DNA of 55,509 nucleotides from Bacillus sp. AFS041924 (GCF_002577195.1 NZ_NULG01000026.1:1-55509); one strand, 5' to 3'. Shown: positions 17,342 through 26,002, numbered from the stretch's first letter. Numbers and translations are program-made. Notes: generated from the sequence alone by a model not told the origin.

Positions 17342-18631
17342 ATGTTTTGTAACCAATGTGAACAAACTCCGGTAGGCGGTTGTAAGATTATTGGTGTATG
17401 TGGAAAAGATGAAACAATTGCAAGTTTACAAGATACGATGGTTTATGGGTTAAAGGGAATTGCGGCTTATCGTACACATGCAGCTCAATTAGGATATACA
17501 GATCCATTTGTTGACCAAGTAACACATGAAGCTTTATATATGACTTTAACAAATTCTAATTTTAACTTACAAGAACACATTGATATGGCTATGAAAGTAG
17601 GTCAAGCTGCCATTCGAGTAATGGAGCTATTAGATGAAGCTCATACAAAACATTTTGGAATTCCTGAGCCTGTACAAGTTTCTTCAAATAAAATTGAAGG
17701 AAAATGCATAGTTGTGACTGGTCACAATTTATTTGCTTTAGAAGAATTGTTAAAGCAAACAGATGGGAAAGGGATAAATATATACACTCACTCTGAAATG
17801 CTACCGGCTCACGGTTATCCAGCATTGAAAAAATATCCACATTTAAAAGGTAATATAGGAAAGGCTTGGTTTGATCAACGTCGTTTATTTGAAAAATTCC
17901 CTGGAGCGATTTTAGCTACCACAAACTGTGTAATGCCAATAAAGGGAAGTTATGCAGATCGCTTCTTCTCGTATGAAGTGGCAGGATTAGAAGGAGTAAC
18001 AAAGATTATAGGGGAAGATTTTTCACCATTAATTCAACGTGCATTAGAATTACCAGAAGCAAATATAGAATCAGAAGAAGTAATGACTACTGGTTACCAT
18101 CACGAAACAGTTTTGTCTATTGCTCCTGAAATTGTAGATGCTGTAAAAAACGGAAAGATTCAACGCTTCTTTGTTGTAGCAGGTTGTGACGCCCCAGGAA
18201 AAGGTGGAGAATATTATCGTGAGCTTGTAACTTCTTTACCAAATGATACAGTAGTTTTAACAACATCTTGCGGTAAATTCCGCTTTAATGATGTAGACTA
18301 CGGTACTGTATCTGGTACAAACATTCCTAGATTTATAGATTTAGGGCAATGCAATAATTCAATTTCAACAATTAAAATTGCGGCTGCATTAGCAAAAAGC
18401 TTTAATTGTAGTGTCAATGAATTGCCAGTAAGTATTATACTTTCTTGGTTTGAGCAAAAAGCCGTGGCCATTTTATTAGGGTTATTTAGCCTTGGAATCC
18501 AAGATATTCGAATCGGACCAAAAGCCCCTGACTTTATTAATGAAGGCGTATTAAATGTATTAGTTGATACATTTGGGTTAAAATTAATCACAAATGCACA
18601 AGACGATTTGGAAACAATATTACAAGGATAA
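17342..18631 (+). CDS. hcp: Hybrid-cluster protein (hydroxylamine/NO reductase)
   Basis: Cytoplasmic iron-sulfur enzyme that reduces hydroxylamine and, in E. coli, nitric oxide; a partner in nitrosative stress under anaerobic nitrate respiration. The 429-residue protein begins MFCNQCEQTPVGGC, the N-terminal Cys motif (C-x2-C-x7-C-x5-C) of the [4Fe-4S] cluster. It contains the hybrid-cluster segments THSEMLPAHGYP, TTNCVMP, VVAGCDAPGKGGEYY and TSCGKFRFN. It is the short form without the long N-terminal helical insert. Of two adjacent ATGs, 17342 (seven bases after AGGAGG) fits. Driven by a perfect Fnr box. Confidence 0.96.
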   Translation: MFCNQCEQTPVGGCKIIGVCGKDETIASLQDTMVYGLKGIAAYRTHAAQLGYTDPFVDQVTHEALYMTLTNSNFNLQEHIDMAMKVGQAAIRVMELLDEAHTKHFGIPEPVQVSSNKIEGKCIVVTGHNLFALEELLKQTDGKGINIYTHSEMLPAHGYPALKKYPHLKGNIGKAWFDQRRLFEKFPGAILATTNCVMPIKGSYADRFFSYEVAGLEGVTKIIGEDFSPLIQRALELPEANIESEEVMTTGYHHETVLSIAPEIVDAVKNGKIQRFFVVAGCDAPGKGGEYYRELVTSLPNDTVVLTTSCGKFRFNDVDYGTVSGTNIPRFIDLGQCNNSISTIKIAAALAKSFNCSVNELPVSIILSWFEQKAVAILLGLFSLGIQDIRIGPKAPDFINEGVLNVLVDTFGLKLITNAQDDLETILQG

Positions 18632-18654
18632 AATCCTAAATGAAAAAGCAAATT

Positions 18655-18705
18655 TTTGAAACTTTGTCTACACACTGGAACTTCTCTTAAATGAGAAGTT
18701 TTTTT
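18655..18705 (+). terminator. hcp terminator with preceding ACTTTGTCTACACAC motif
   Basis: AACTTCTC-N6-GAGAAGTT hairpin (18679-18700) followed by TTTTT. Immediately before it lies TTTGAAACTTTGTCTACACA, the motif shared with the terminators near 1885 and 10121. Confidence 0.88.
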
Positions 18706-18741
18706 ATTCTGTTTGTTTCAGCGGTGACGCTATAACAAAAA

Positions 18742-18761
18742 AACAACTATAACTAGTTGTT
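18742..18761 (-). terminator. moaA terminator
   Basis: AACAACTA-TAAC-TAGTTGTT hairpin just after the moaA stop codon, followed on the minus strand by TTTTTTTG. Confidence 0.82.
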
Positions 18762-18763
18762 TT

Positions 18764-19771
18764 TTATCCACCAATATAAGACATTTCAATTTTACGGTTT
18801 TTATGACTTTCTTCCGTACGGATCTCAGAGTATCTGTCCTCTCGTTTTTCCCAGATTGATTGAATTGTAGTTAAAATGTATTTATCCGAAACTCCAGAAC
18901 GCAACATCTCCCTTAAGTCATACCCTTCTGAAGCAAAAAGACAGGTGTATAACTTCCCATCTGTAGACAAGCGGGCTCTCGTACATGAACCACAGAAGGT
19001 TTCTGTAACTGATGAGATAAATCCGACCTCAGTATTCGTTCCTTTGTAACGATATCTTTTTGCTACTTCACCAAAGAAATCTTGTTCTACTGCCTCCATC
19101 GGATAATGTTCTTTTATCATATCGTATATTTGCTTCTTCGAGATAACGTCTTTAAAATTCCATCCATTGGTACACCCAACATCCATATACTCTATAAATC
19201 GTAATGTTATATTTTTCTCTTTAAAAAAACGCACCATTGGTAATACATCAGTATCATTTAAACCTTTCTTTACAACCATATTTACTTTGACTTCTAACCC
19301 TGCTTCTCTAGCTGCAGCTATTCCTTTTAAAACTGTGGAAACGCTCGTATTCATATTATTTATCTTCATGAAAACATGATCATCAAGAGAATCTAAGCTC
19401 ACATTTACTTGGCATATCCCTGCTTCTTTAAGTGCTTTAGCGTGTTTCTCTAAAAATACACCATTTGTGGTTAACGTGACCTTTTTTATTCCATCAATTT
19501 TTGAAAGTCGTTTAATCAGTGTTGGGAGGTCTTTTCTTAAAAGAGGTTCCCCTCCTGTTAAACGAATCTTTTCCACTCCTATTTTTGCAAATAATTCTGC
19601 TAGTCGAACAATTTCCTCAAAGGAAAGGATTTCATTTTTACTCATAAAAGGATAATCAATCCCAAAAACCTCTTTTGGCATACAGTAACTGCATCTAAAG
19701 TTACAACGGTCTGTTACAGATATTCTTAAATCACATAATGGACGATTGCGGGTATCGAGAATATTCGTCAT
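18764..19771 (-). CDS. moaA: GTP 3',8-cyclase MoaA
   Basis: First step of molybdenum cofactor synthesis, from GTP. 335 residues. The radical SAM cluster motif is CNFRCSYC and the SAM/sugar segment is [10 protein letters not shown]. The second [4Fe-4S] cluster motif is [18 protein letters not shown], and the protein ends MSYIGG as MoaA proteins do. The frame is open to 19825, but GAGAGGTG lies eight bases before the ATG at 19771 and the resulting N-terminus fits the family. Its own Fnr box ties Moco synthesis to anaerobiosis. Other moa/moe genes are not in the window. Confidence 0.95.
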   Translation of the reverse strand: MTNILDTRNRPLCDLRISVTDRCNFRCSYCMPKEVFGIDYPFMSKNEILSFEEIVRLAELFAKIGVEKIRLTGGEPLLRKDLPTLIKRLSKIDGIKKVTLTTNGVFLEKHAKALKEAGICQVNVSLDSLDDHVFMKINNMNTSVSTVLKGIAAAREAGLEVKVNMVVKKGLNDTDVLPMVRFFKEKNITLRFIEYMDVGCTNGWNFKDVISKKQIYDMIKEHYPMEAVEQDFFGEVAKRYRYKGTNTEVGFISSVTETFCGSCTRARLSTDGKLYTCLFASEGYDLREMLRSGVSDKYILTTIQSIWEKREDRYSEIRTEESHKNRKIEMSYIGG

Positions 19772-19811
19772 TTTTTTCGCACCTCTCATTTTTTTGTACG
19801 AATTTTCGTTT

Positions 19812-19854
19812 ATATTAGCATACAAAATTATTTCACCGTATGATGTATGTCACA
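19812..19854 (-). promoter_or_regulatory. Fnr box and -10 of the moaA promoter
   Basis: On the minus strand TGTGA-CATACA-TCATA (19854-19839, one mismatch) and TAATAT (19817-19812). Centre-to--10 distance is 29.5 bases, the same as at the other Fnr promoters of this island. Confidence 0.82.
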
Positions 19855-20115
19855 ATCCTGTTGTTTAAACTATTCAAATTCATTGTTCTATTTATTCTTC
19901 TAAATAGAATGCCTTGTTGGTCAAGTAACTTATAAATTTACCGCATGCAAGTCTAACCCACTAACACATCAATTTTATTCATATTCTATCTACTTAGAAT
20001 ATTGTTCTATGCAATTCAATAGCATGGTATTATAGTGATAAATGTAATATAAATAATATATGTTTTCTTGATAAACAACATTGGTGTTCAACTATAATGA
20101 AGCGGAGATACTTTG
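19855..20115. other. Upstream region of fnr
   Basis: No gene or TGTGA-N6-TCACA site was found here. TATTAT/TATAGT-like -10 candidates lie at about 20029-20038 (TGGTATTATAGTG), without a convincing -35. fnr itself therefore does not appear to be Fnr-activated in this arrangement; in B. subtilis it is under ResD. Confidence 0.4.
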
Positions 20116-20832
20116 ATGGAAAAAAATAATAAAAGAAAAAGTGACCTTTCAATCGTTTCAGAAGATTTGGCTTCTTTATTACAGTCAATCGGATCGACTC
20201 GTTCAGTAAAAAAAGACACCTTCTTATTTCAAGAAGGAGAAGATGCTAAAGAATTGTATCTAATTAAATCAGGAATTATCCAAATAAGTAAGTTAACCCT
20301 TGATGGTGATGAATTAAATCTTCGCATTTGTAAAAAAGATGACTTAATTGGAGAATTGACTCTTTTTTCTGAGAATGCAACTTATATGCTAAGTGCTTAT
20401 GCTATAGAGGCAGCGGAAGTGCAAATCATTCCTATAGAAATCTTAGAAAAACAGCTAATTAACCATGCTCCATTGACATTTGAATTTATGAAATGGATTT
20501 CTACTCACCTTAGAAAAAATCAATCAAAAATTCGAGACTTAGTATTAAATGGAAAAAAAGGGGCACTTTATTCCACACTTATCCGTATTTCGAACTCTTA
20601 TGGGGTATTACAAGAAAACGGAATTCTTCTTAACATTCATCTTACCAATCAAGACTTAGCTAAGTTTTGTGCTGCTACTAGAGAAAGTGTTAATCGGATG
20701 CTAAGCGATTTAAAGAAAAAAGATGTTATTAGTTATTCTTCTGATGGAAAAATTATCATCAAAGACTTACAATTTCTTAAAAATGAAATCGGCTGTGATA
20801 ACTGTCCAAAAGATATTTGTAACATAGATTAG
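20116..20832 (+). CDS. fnr: Fnr, oxygen-sensing Crp/Fnr-family activator
   Basis: Anaerobic activator of nitrate-respiration genes. The 238 residues match B. subtilis Fnr exactly in length. The three cluster cysteines form the C-terminal C227-x2-C230-x4-C235 motif (GCDNCPKDIC), and aspartate 141 (KIRDLVLNG) sits at the position of the fourth ligand known in B. subtilis. It has a cNMP-type beta-barrel (about 15-115), a dimerisation helix and an HTH (LTNQDLAKFCAATRESVNRMLSDL). The ATG at 20116 is eight bases after GGAG. It probably binds the eight Fnr boxes listed here. Confidence 0.95.
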   Translation: MEKNNKRKSDLSIVSEDLASLLQSIGSTRSVKKDTFLFQEGEDAKELYLIKSGIIQISKLTLDGDELNLRICKKDDLIGELTLFSENATYMLSAYAIEAAEVQIIPIEILEKQLINHAPLTFEFMKWISTHLRKNQSKIRDLVLNGKKGALYSTLIRISNSYGVLQENGILLNIHLTNQDLAKFCAATRESVNRMLSDLKKKDVISYSSDGKIIIKDLQFLKNEIGCDNCPKDICNID

Positions 20833-20910
20833 TTCTCTATAAGGCTATATTAATATTAAGCTATTTGAATTTGTCCTTTATATAATTTTATTAAAAGCGT
20901 CATAGTAAGT

Positions 20911-20942
20911 AACCTTAACTTTGTTTCTAAATAGTTAAGGTT
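20911..20942 (+). terminator. fnr terminator
   Basis: AACCTTAAC-N14-GTTAAGGTT followed by ATTTTTTTTG. Confidence 0.88.
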
Positions 20943-20972
20943 ATTTTTTTTGATTACTTGTGGGGCTATTTG

Positions 20973-21015
20973 TGTGAAAAGAGTCACAGTTTAGCTCAAA
21001 TCGTTTTTATATAAT
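20973..21015 (+). promoter_or_regulatory. Fnr box and -10 of the sensor-only Crp-like gene
   Basis: Perfect TGTGA-AAAGAG-TCACA (20973-20988) and TATAAT (21010-21015), with the 29.5-base spacing from box centre to -10. Confidence 0.9.
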
Positions 21016-21055
21016 GATGAAAATATGCAGTCTTGTAATATAGGCGGTGAAAAAA

Positions 21056-21499
21056 TTGTATAAACAGGATTATTTACTTTATTTGAAAAGCCTCTGTTTG
21101 TTTCAAGATATCAATCATAACCTCTTAAAAAAAATTTTTGATGCCTCCAAGTTATACTTTAGAGAAACAAATGAAAATATACATATTCACAATGAACACA
21201 ATCTGATTATCATATTAACCGGAAATGTAAATGTTCATATGAAAGAATCAAATGGACTTCAATATAGAATTGGCTACTTAAAATCAGGTGATGTTTGCTT
21301 GCCTAGTATCTTTCTTCATACCCATGTTAATCATTCCATTTTTCTTGAAGTTACCCAGTCTTCGGCATATATAGAAGTTCCATTTTTATTTATGAGAAAT
21401 TTGTCTATTAAAGAGCCTGTTTTAAATCGTAATATTTTGCGCTCTTTACATAAAAACCTTCGAGGAACTTACGAAGAAGTCTTCAATTTAATGAGTTAA
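21056..21499 (+). CDS. Crp/Fnr-like sensor domain protein without DNA-binding domain
   Basis: 147 residues. The segment from LFQDINHNLLKKIFDASK through LIIILTGNVNVHM and YLKSGDVC resembles the cNMP-binding-like beta-barrel of Crp/Fnr proteins. The chain then continues into a dimerisation-like helix (about 115-147) and stops where an HTH should begin. No frame continuing with an HTH is seen after the stop. So it may be a genuine sensor-only protein or a regulator truncated long ago. Under its own perfect Fnr box between fnr and narK. A GTG at 21047 overlaps the RBS; the TTG at 21056 is preferred. Role unknown; it might form mixed dimers with Fnr (inference). Confidence 0.65.
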   Translation: MYKQDYLLYLKSLCLFQDINHNLLKKIFDASKLYFRETNENIHIHNEHNLIIILTGNVNVHMKESNGLQYRIGYLKSGDVCLPSIFLHTHVNHSIFLEVTQSSAYIEVPFLFMRNLSIKEPVLNRNILRSLHKNLRGTYEEVFNLMS

Positions 21500-21539
21500 C
21501 AAATCGTTTAAAATAAGTTATTCATCCTTGCCTCATTTG

Positions 21540-21582
21540 TGTGATATAGTTCACAACGATTCTTTCTTTTGATTGGTAATAT
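21540..21582 (+). promoter_or_regulatory. Fnr box and -10 of the narK promoter
   Basis: Perfect TGTGA-TATAGT-TCACA (21540-21555) and TAATAT (21577-21582), spacing 29.5 from the box centre. Confidence 0.9.
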
Positions 21583-21629
21583 TTAGTTAGTAAATTTTAT
21601 TATTGAACCGTAGAAAGGGGAATCATTAT

Positions 21630-23138
21630 ATGAAAAGTTCTAAAATTCAATTACCACTTCAAACATCCAGTCTCATCGTAGGGTTCATGGTATGGGTACT
21701 CATTTCTTCGCTCATGCCAAACATTCGCCAAGATATAGAATTAACAAATGGTCAGGTCTCTTTAGTAACTGCCATCCCTGTTATTTTAGGAAGCATCCTA
21801 CGTATTCCAATCGGGTATTACACAAATAGATTTGGAGCAAGACCCATTTTCACCATCTGTTTTCTTGCACTTTTATTTCCTGTATTTTTCATTAGTCATG
21901 CTGATTCACTTTTAGATTTAGTTATTGGGGGATTGTTTATTGGTATAGGTGGTGCAGTCTTTTCAATAGGAGTAACTTCACTACCAAAGTATTACTCTTC
22001 AAATAAACATGGTTTTGTGAATGGAATCTATGGTTCTGGTAATATCGGTACAGCTATTACTGCATTTTCTGCACCTGTTTTAGCTAGATCATTTGATTGG
22101 GAAACAACAGTCAGATTTTATTTAGTATTATTAATTGCGTTTGCCTTATTAAATTTTCTGTTCGGTGATAAAAATGAGAAGAAAGTAAATATTCCGATTG
22201 TAAAGCAGGTAAAAGAAGTTTATCGTAATTCTACTTTATGGTCACTTAATTTATTCTATTTCATTACCTTCGGATCATTTGTTGCTTTTACAATCTATCT
22301 ACCAAATTTCTTAGTTAATAATTTTAATTTAAGTCCAGTTGACGCTGGTATACGTACGGCTGGATTCATTGCTCTAGCAACAATTTTCCGACCAATCGGT
22401 GGTCTTCTTTCAGATAAATTCAATCCTTTCAACATATTATTGTTTGTCTTTGGTGGATTAACATTCTCTGGAGTTCTTTTATCTTTTTCTCCTACTATTA
22501 AGCTATATACAATAGGAGTTTTATTAGTAGCAGTTTGTGCAGGAGTCGGAAACGGTACAATCTTTAAATTAGTACCACTTTACTTTACAAAACAAGCCGG
22601 AATTGTAAATGGTTTAGTCGCTGCTATGGGAGGTTTAGGAGGCTTCTTCCCTCCGTTAATTTTAACAACTGTGTTTAGCTTGACAGGACATTATGCGATT
22701 GGATTTATGGCATTATCTGAATTTGCGCTTCTCAGTTTCGTTATTGTAGTATGGATGACTTTCCGTGAAAAATTAAAAACAGAATATAAAATACTAGAAA
22801 ATACAGCCCAAGGAATGATGGTTACAAATGAACAAGGAGTAATTCAAAAAGTAAACCCTTCTTTCACTAAAGTAACAGGCTACAATAAAGAAGAAGTCAT
22901 TGGGAAAACGCCAAGCATCCTTCAATCTGGACATCACAATAAAGCATTCTATACGCAACTATGGAAACAGCTCAAAGATCATGGCTATTGGCAAGGTGAA
23001 ATTTGGAACAAACGTAAAAATGGTGAGGTTTATGTAGAATGGCTGACGATCACTCAAGTGTGTAACGATAATGGCAAAGTGATTTATTATATTGGTCAGT
23101 TTAACGATATATCTTCGAGTAAGAGTAAAGTAAACTAA
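21630..23138 (+). CDS. narK: NarK-type nitrate/nitrite transporter fused to a C-terminal PAS domain
   Basis: 502 residues. Residues 1-375 are a 12-helix MFS transporter with NarK features: RIPIGYYTNRFGARP (first substrate arginine region), FSIGVTSLPKYY, FRPIGGLLSDKF and the nitrate-porter signature AGVGNGTIFKLVPLYF. It moves nitrate in and/or nitrite out. Residues about 385-498 form a PAS domain (ENTAQGMMVTNEQGVIQKVNPSF, TGYNKEEVIGKTP, the PAC-like IGQFNDISSSK), predicted cytoplasmic. B. subtilis NarK has no PAS domain. The frame opens at a TTG at 21603, but AAGGGG lies nine bases before the ATG at 21630. Preceded by a perfect Fnr box. Confidence 0.93.
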   Translation: MKSSKIQLPLQTSSLIVGFMVWVLISSLMPNIRQDIELTNGQVSLVTAIPVILGSILRIPIGYYTNRFGARPIFTICFLALLFPVFFISHADSLLDLVIGGLFIGIGGAVFSIGVTSLPKYYSSNKHGFVNGIYGSGNIGTAITAFSAPVLARSFDWETTVRFYLVLLIAFALLNFLFGDKNEKKVNIPIVKQVKEVYRNSTLWSLNLFYFITFGSFVAFTIYLPNFLVNNFNLSPVDAGIRTAGFIALATIFRPIGGLLSDKFNPFNILLFVFGGLTFSGVLLSFSPTIKLYTIGVLLVAVCAGVGNGTIFKLVPLYFTKQAGIVNGLVAAMGGLGGFFPPLILTTVFSLTGHYAIGFMALSEFALLSFVIVVWMTFREKLKTEYKILENTAQGMMVTNEQGVIQKVNPSFTKVTGYNKEEVIGKTPSILQSGHHNKAFYTQLWKQLKDHGYWQGEIWNKRKNGEVYVEWLTITQVCNDNGKVIYYIGQFNDISSSKSKVN

Positions 23139-23233
23139 TTTATTCATAGTGTTTATTCTCGAACTGTAGCGAATCTCACTGAAGCAGCTAAAAGTAACGA
23201 CTTATATAATTTTTCAAAAATATTCCTTCAAAA

Positions 23234-23276
23234 TGTGAGTAGAATCACATCACTGTCAGTCAATATTTTGTACTCT
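23234..23276 (+). promoter_or_regulatory. Fnr box of the hemerythrin-like gene
   Basis: Perfect TGTGA-GTAGAA-TCACA (23234-23249). The weak -10 TACTCT (23271-23276) lies at the same 29.5-base distance. Confidence 0.85.
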
Positions 23277-23311
23277 AAAGTTAGTAAATAACTCTATTAG
23301 GAGGAAAAAAT

Positions 23312-23836
23312 ATGTTTGAATGTCATAATATAATTGAAAATAATCATCAAGTAGAATTATGTAAAGCCTTACAATTACTTAAGGATGAACATATTGGATT
23401 AAATGCTCAGAAGTTAGATTTATATGAAAGCTCAAATACATTGATTAAAGAGAGTTTGCTAGAAAATAAATTAATAAAACTAGAAGAACTACGCTCCAAA
23501 GTCATACTATTTATAGCCATTCTAGATCGTCACTCTCAAAAAGAAGAAGGTCATTTATTTGAATTAATGGCTAAATATATTGGAAGGGAAATTGGTCCTA
23601 TTGTAGTAATGGAAATGGAACATGATCAGGCGAAAAGTTTATTCAAACAATTTCTGACTCAAACAGAGGTCATAAGTATGAACAGTAACTTTGATGAAAT
23701 TTGTAAACTAGTAATTGAAGCTTATCATGTATTAACTTCCCATTTTATGAAAGAAGAACAAGTACTGTTTCCTATGGCTCAAAACATCCTGTCTGAAAGT
23801 GAAAAAACTAGTTTATTAGATTCTATAAAAGATTGA
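23312..23836 (+). CDS. Hemerythrin-like HHE domain protein
   Basis: 174 residues, all-helical. The diiron-type His/Glu pattern is visible: H of LKDEHIGL, H and E in LDRHSQKEEGHLF, H of EMEHDQA and H/E of SHFMKEEQVLFPMA. Such proteins (ScdA/YtfE-related) bind O2 or NO, or help repair iron-sulfur centres. Its Fnr box and nearness to hcp and narK suggest a part in nitrosative or oxygen protection of the Fe-S enzymes during nitrate respiration. AGGAGG precedes the ATG. Confidence 0.85.
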   Translation: MFECHNIIENNHQVELCKALQLLKDEHIGLNAQKLDLYESSNTLIKESLLENKLIKLEELRSKVILFIAILDRHSQKEEGHLFELMAKYIGREIGPIVVMEMEHDQAKSLFKQFLTQTEVISMNSNFDEICKLVIEAYHVLTSHFMKEEQVLFPMAQNILSESEKTSLLDSIKD

Positions 23837-23868
23837 ATCTATTGGTTTGATTCTTAAACAACTTAACA

Positions 23869-23898
23869 AAAAGGTGTTCCTGTAATGGGACACCTTTT
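23869..23898 (+). terminator. Terminator of the hemerythrin-like gene
   Basis: AAAAGGTGT(T)CC-N6-GG(G)ACACCTTTT hairpin followed by CTTTT. Confidence 0.85.
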
Positions 23899-23948
23899 CT
23901 TTTAGCGTGTTGAACGAACTATACTTATTAAACTTAATTTTATTTACC

Positions 23949-23991
23949 TGTATTAAATGTCACAGTATCTTTCCTCGTTATCTTCTATAAT
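23949..23991 (+). promoter_or_regulatory. Degenerate Fnr box and -10 of the 24045 gene
   Basis: TGTAT-TAAATG-TCACA (23949-23964; right half perfect, left half 3/5) and a perfect TATAAT (23986-23991) in the 29.5-base geometry. Confidence 0.72.
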
Positions 23992-24044
23992 AATAGTGAA
24001 TAAATCGTTAGAAGAGATAAAGTTCACAGGAGGTTATATTCATC

Positions 24045-24581
24045 ATGTTAACTATTGAATTACACACAATTAGCCCAGATCAATCTATCGAACAGACTCT
24101 TTATATAAAAGGGTTTAGAAAACAAGAAGAAACGTTTATTTACACAAACAATAATATTAAATTAGAATGTGTTATAGATTCCAATAAAAGATCTCTAAAT
24201 ATCAATTTCTCCCCACATTTAAACCTAAAACAATATACAATCGTACATAATATTATTAAGAATCTTATTCTCGTTCTTAATGCTGAATATACTGATTCTC
24301 AAAGTCTATTAGGTTATTTAACAAATGGAAAAGGAGCATACATCATTACAAATTGGGCCGACTGGGTCGCCTTTCTTCAAAAAGCGAAACTACGTAGTTT
24401 AGAGGGAAAAAAAGTAAATCTATTCGATGAAACAAACAAAGAAATTGCCTCCGGTATGTTTATAAGCTACAAGATGGATGATCAATCATCAAATATTACA
24501 GAATGTACATTGATTACACATTTTGGTGAGAGGTCCTTTAAAGGAAGCAATATATTAATTGAACCAACAAACGAGTGGTAA
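24045..24581 (+). CDS. Unknown protein in the Fnr regulon
   Basis: 178 residues, no membrane segment, no signal peptide, no cysteine-rich motif. I do not recognise the family. Composition is beta-rich with many Asn/Ile/Thr; there is a central helix (IVHNIIKNLILVLNAEY) and a segment TNGKGAYIITNWADWVAFLQKA. It has AGGAGG 11 bases upstream of the ATG and its own promoter with a degenerate Fnr box and a strong terminator, so it is a stand-alone unit expressed with the nitrate-respiration genes. Confidence 0.8.
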   Translation: MLTIELHTISPDQSIEQTLYIKGFRKQEETFIYTNNNIKLECVIDSNKRSLNINFSPHLNLKQYTIVHNIIKNLILVLNAEYTDSQSLLGYLTNGKGAYIITNWADWVAFLQKAKLRSLEGKKVNLFDETNKEIASGMFISYKMDDQSSNITECTLITHFGERSFKGSNILIEPTNEW

Positions 24582-24638
24582 CTGAATATACTTAACTAAA
24601 CACAAAATCTATCAATAATCTGTTTTTTGTAATTAATA

Positions 24639-24671
24639 AAATCCCCCAGTTTTTTAAAACCGGGGGATTTT
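24639..24671. terminator. Bidirectional terminator
   Basis: AAATCCCCC(A)G-N-C(C)GGGGGATTT with T-run downstream on the plus strand and A-rich flank, between convergent genes. Confidence 0.85.
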
Positions 24672-24712
24672 TATTATTACTTTCCTGCATACAATCTATC
24701 TGTTAACCTTGA

Positions 24713-24907
24713 TTAATTTTGATATTCTTGCTTTCTCCATTTTAAGTAAGTAAGAAAGCAAACGATAGAAGAAAACACTCCTATAACAGAAAATAACCAA
24801 ACATGATCATATTTTTCTCCATAATAAGACTCAATCGTCCATTGAAGCATTACTACATTAATAATTAAGGTTATAAGTATGATTATCCAATATTTTTTAT
24901 GAACCAT
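24713..24907 (-). CDS. Small two-helix membrane protein at the end of the Mo-enzyme operon
   Basis: 64 residues with two hydrophobic helices (about 5-23 and 34-53) separated by a short charged loop with WTIESYYGEKYDH, and a basic C-terminus. Family not recognised. The ATG at 24907 overlaps the last 11 bases of the Rieske gene and follows GGAAGG, implying translational coupling. It may anchor or assemble the Rieske/cytochrome part of the complex (inference). Confidence 0.75.
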   Translation of the reverse strand: MVHKKYWIIILITLIINVVMLQWTIESYYGEKYDHVWLFSVIGVFSSIVCFLTYLKWRKQEYQN

Positions 24908-25430
24908 GACGAACTTTCCTTCCGACAGCGTATACAACCCCATCTATTACTTCTAATTCAATCAGAGGTAATTCACGCTGAGGTGGACCAGCTAGCGGCT
25001 GACCATTATCCACACTAAAGAATCCGCGGTGACATGGGCACAATAGCTTTGATTCTTCCTTATCGTAAAAAACAGGACATTGTAAATGAGTGCATTTATT
25101 ATTATAAGCTTTTAGCTTACCTTCTTTTGTGTGCACTAATATCGCAGGTTCATCAACTGTAGGATAGTTAAAATTCATTGAACTATCCTTTGGAAAGTCT
25201 TTCAAAGTTATAATCTTCTGTCTGTTTAAATCCTCTTTCTTGTTTTTAAGGGCAATAGCTGAAAATGGAACAGTTGCTAATCCAAGAGCAACTGAAGCAC
25301 CTACAACAGACTTCAGAAAAGATCTTCTGTTTAATTTTAAATCTTCATCCCTGTTTAAGTTATCGATTAAGTTAATCATATCATCATTTGATTCTTTTAC
25401 ATTTCGTTTACCTTTTTTATCTTGGGGCAT
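24897..25430 (-). CDS. TAT-dependent, quinol-type Rieske iron-sulfur protein
   Basis: 177 residues. After a hydrophilic stretch comes a twin-arginine motif NRRSFLK (34-40) and a hydrophobic helix (41-62), so the Rieske domain is probably outside the membrane, held by an uncleaved anchor. Cluster ligands are in C113-T-H115 and C131-P-C-H134, and C118 and C133 form the disulfide pair (CTHLQC and CPCH) typical of high-potential bc1/b6f Rieske proteins, not dioxygenase ferredoxins. No bc1 cytochrome b gene is nearby; it lies 29 bases after the four-cluster ferredoxin gene in the Mo-enzyme operon. AGGAG precedes the ATG at 25430. Confidence 0.92.
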   Translation of the reverse strand: MPQDKKGKRNVKESNDDMINLIDNLNRDEDLKLNRRSFLKSVVGASVALGLATVPFSAIALKNKKEDLNRQKIITLKDFPKDSSMNFNYPTVDEPAILVHTKEGKLKAYNNKCTHLQCPVFYDKEESKLLCPCHRGFFSVDNGQPLAGPPQRELPLIELEVIDGVVYAVGRKVRHGS

Positions 25431-25459
25431 AGGTACGTCTCCTTTCGCCTTATATGATC

Positions 25460-26002
25460 TTATTCTGTATATACTCCAAAGAATTCTGGAACGTACTCCC
25501 ACTTATTTCCTTCTTGTGGTTTTTTACCTTCAACGAGATTCATCTGAGATCTTTTTCTACGCAATTGCTGCATTTCATCAAAGTCAATAAAACGAATTGC
25601 ATCACTAGGACATACAGAAGCACACATTGGTGCAATATCGTATTTTGAGCGATCGTAGCACATGTCGCATTTGTACATTTTATTTTCTTCAAAATCAAAC
25701 TTCGGAATACCGAACGGACAACCAAAGGTACAATTCCTACATCCTATACATTTCTCTTCCATTGCTGAAAGAACTACACCTTCTTCTGTTATTTGAATGG
25801 CATTCGCGGGACAAACACGCGCACAGGCTGGATCTTTACATTGCATACAAAGCATCGGATAAGTTTGACGACTTTCCATGAAATCTACATATTCTACATA
25901 GTTTCTTTCTTTTGCGTCATGATCACCGCATTCTCGGCAAGCTGCTTGACAAGAACGACATCCTATACATCGCTCAAACTCTAGGTACATGATTTTATTC
26001 AT
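25460..26002 (-). CDS. Four-[4Fe-4S] ferredoxin subunit of a Mo oxidoreductase
   Basis: 180 residues of the DmsB/NrfC/FdhB type. Sixteen cysteines can be assigned in four groups: 12/15/18/22, 52/55/60/64, 85/88/91/95 and 112/115/127/131. No signal peptide, so cytoplasmic. Encoded 20 bases after the catalytic gene; expected to carry electrons between the membrane cytochrome and the Mo enzyme. Preceded by GGAG nine bases upstream. Confidence 0.93.
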   Translation of the reverse strand: MNKIMYLEFERCIGCRSCQAACRECGDHDAKERNYVEYVDFMESRQTYPMLCMQCKDPACARVCPANAIQITEEGVVLSAMEEKCIGCRNCTFGCPFGIPKFDFEENKMYKCDMCYDRSKYDIAPMCASVCPSDAIRFIDFDEMQQLRRKRSQMNLVEGKKPQEGNKWEYVPEFFGVYTE

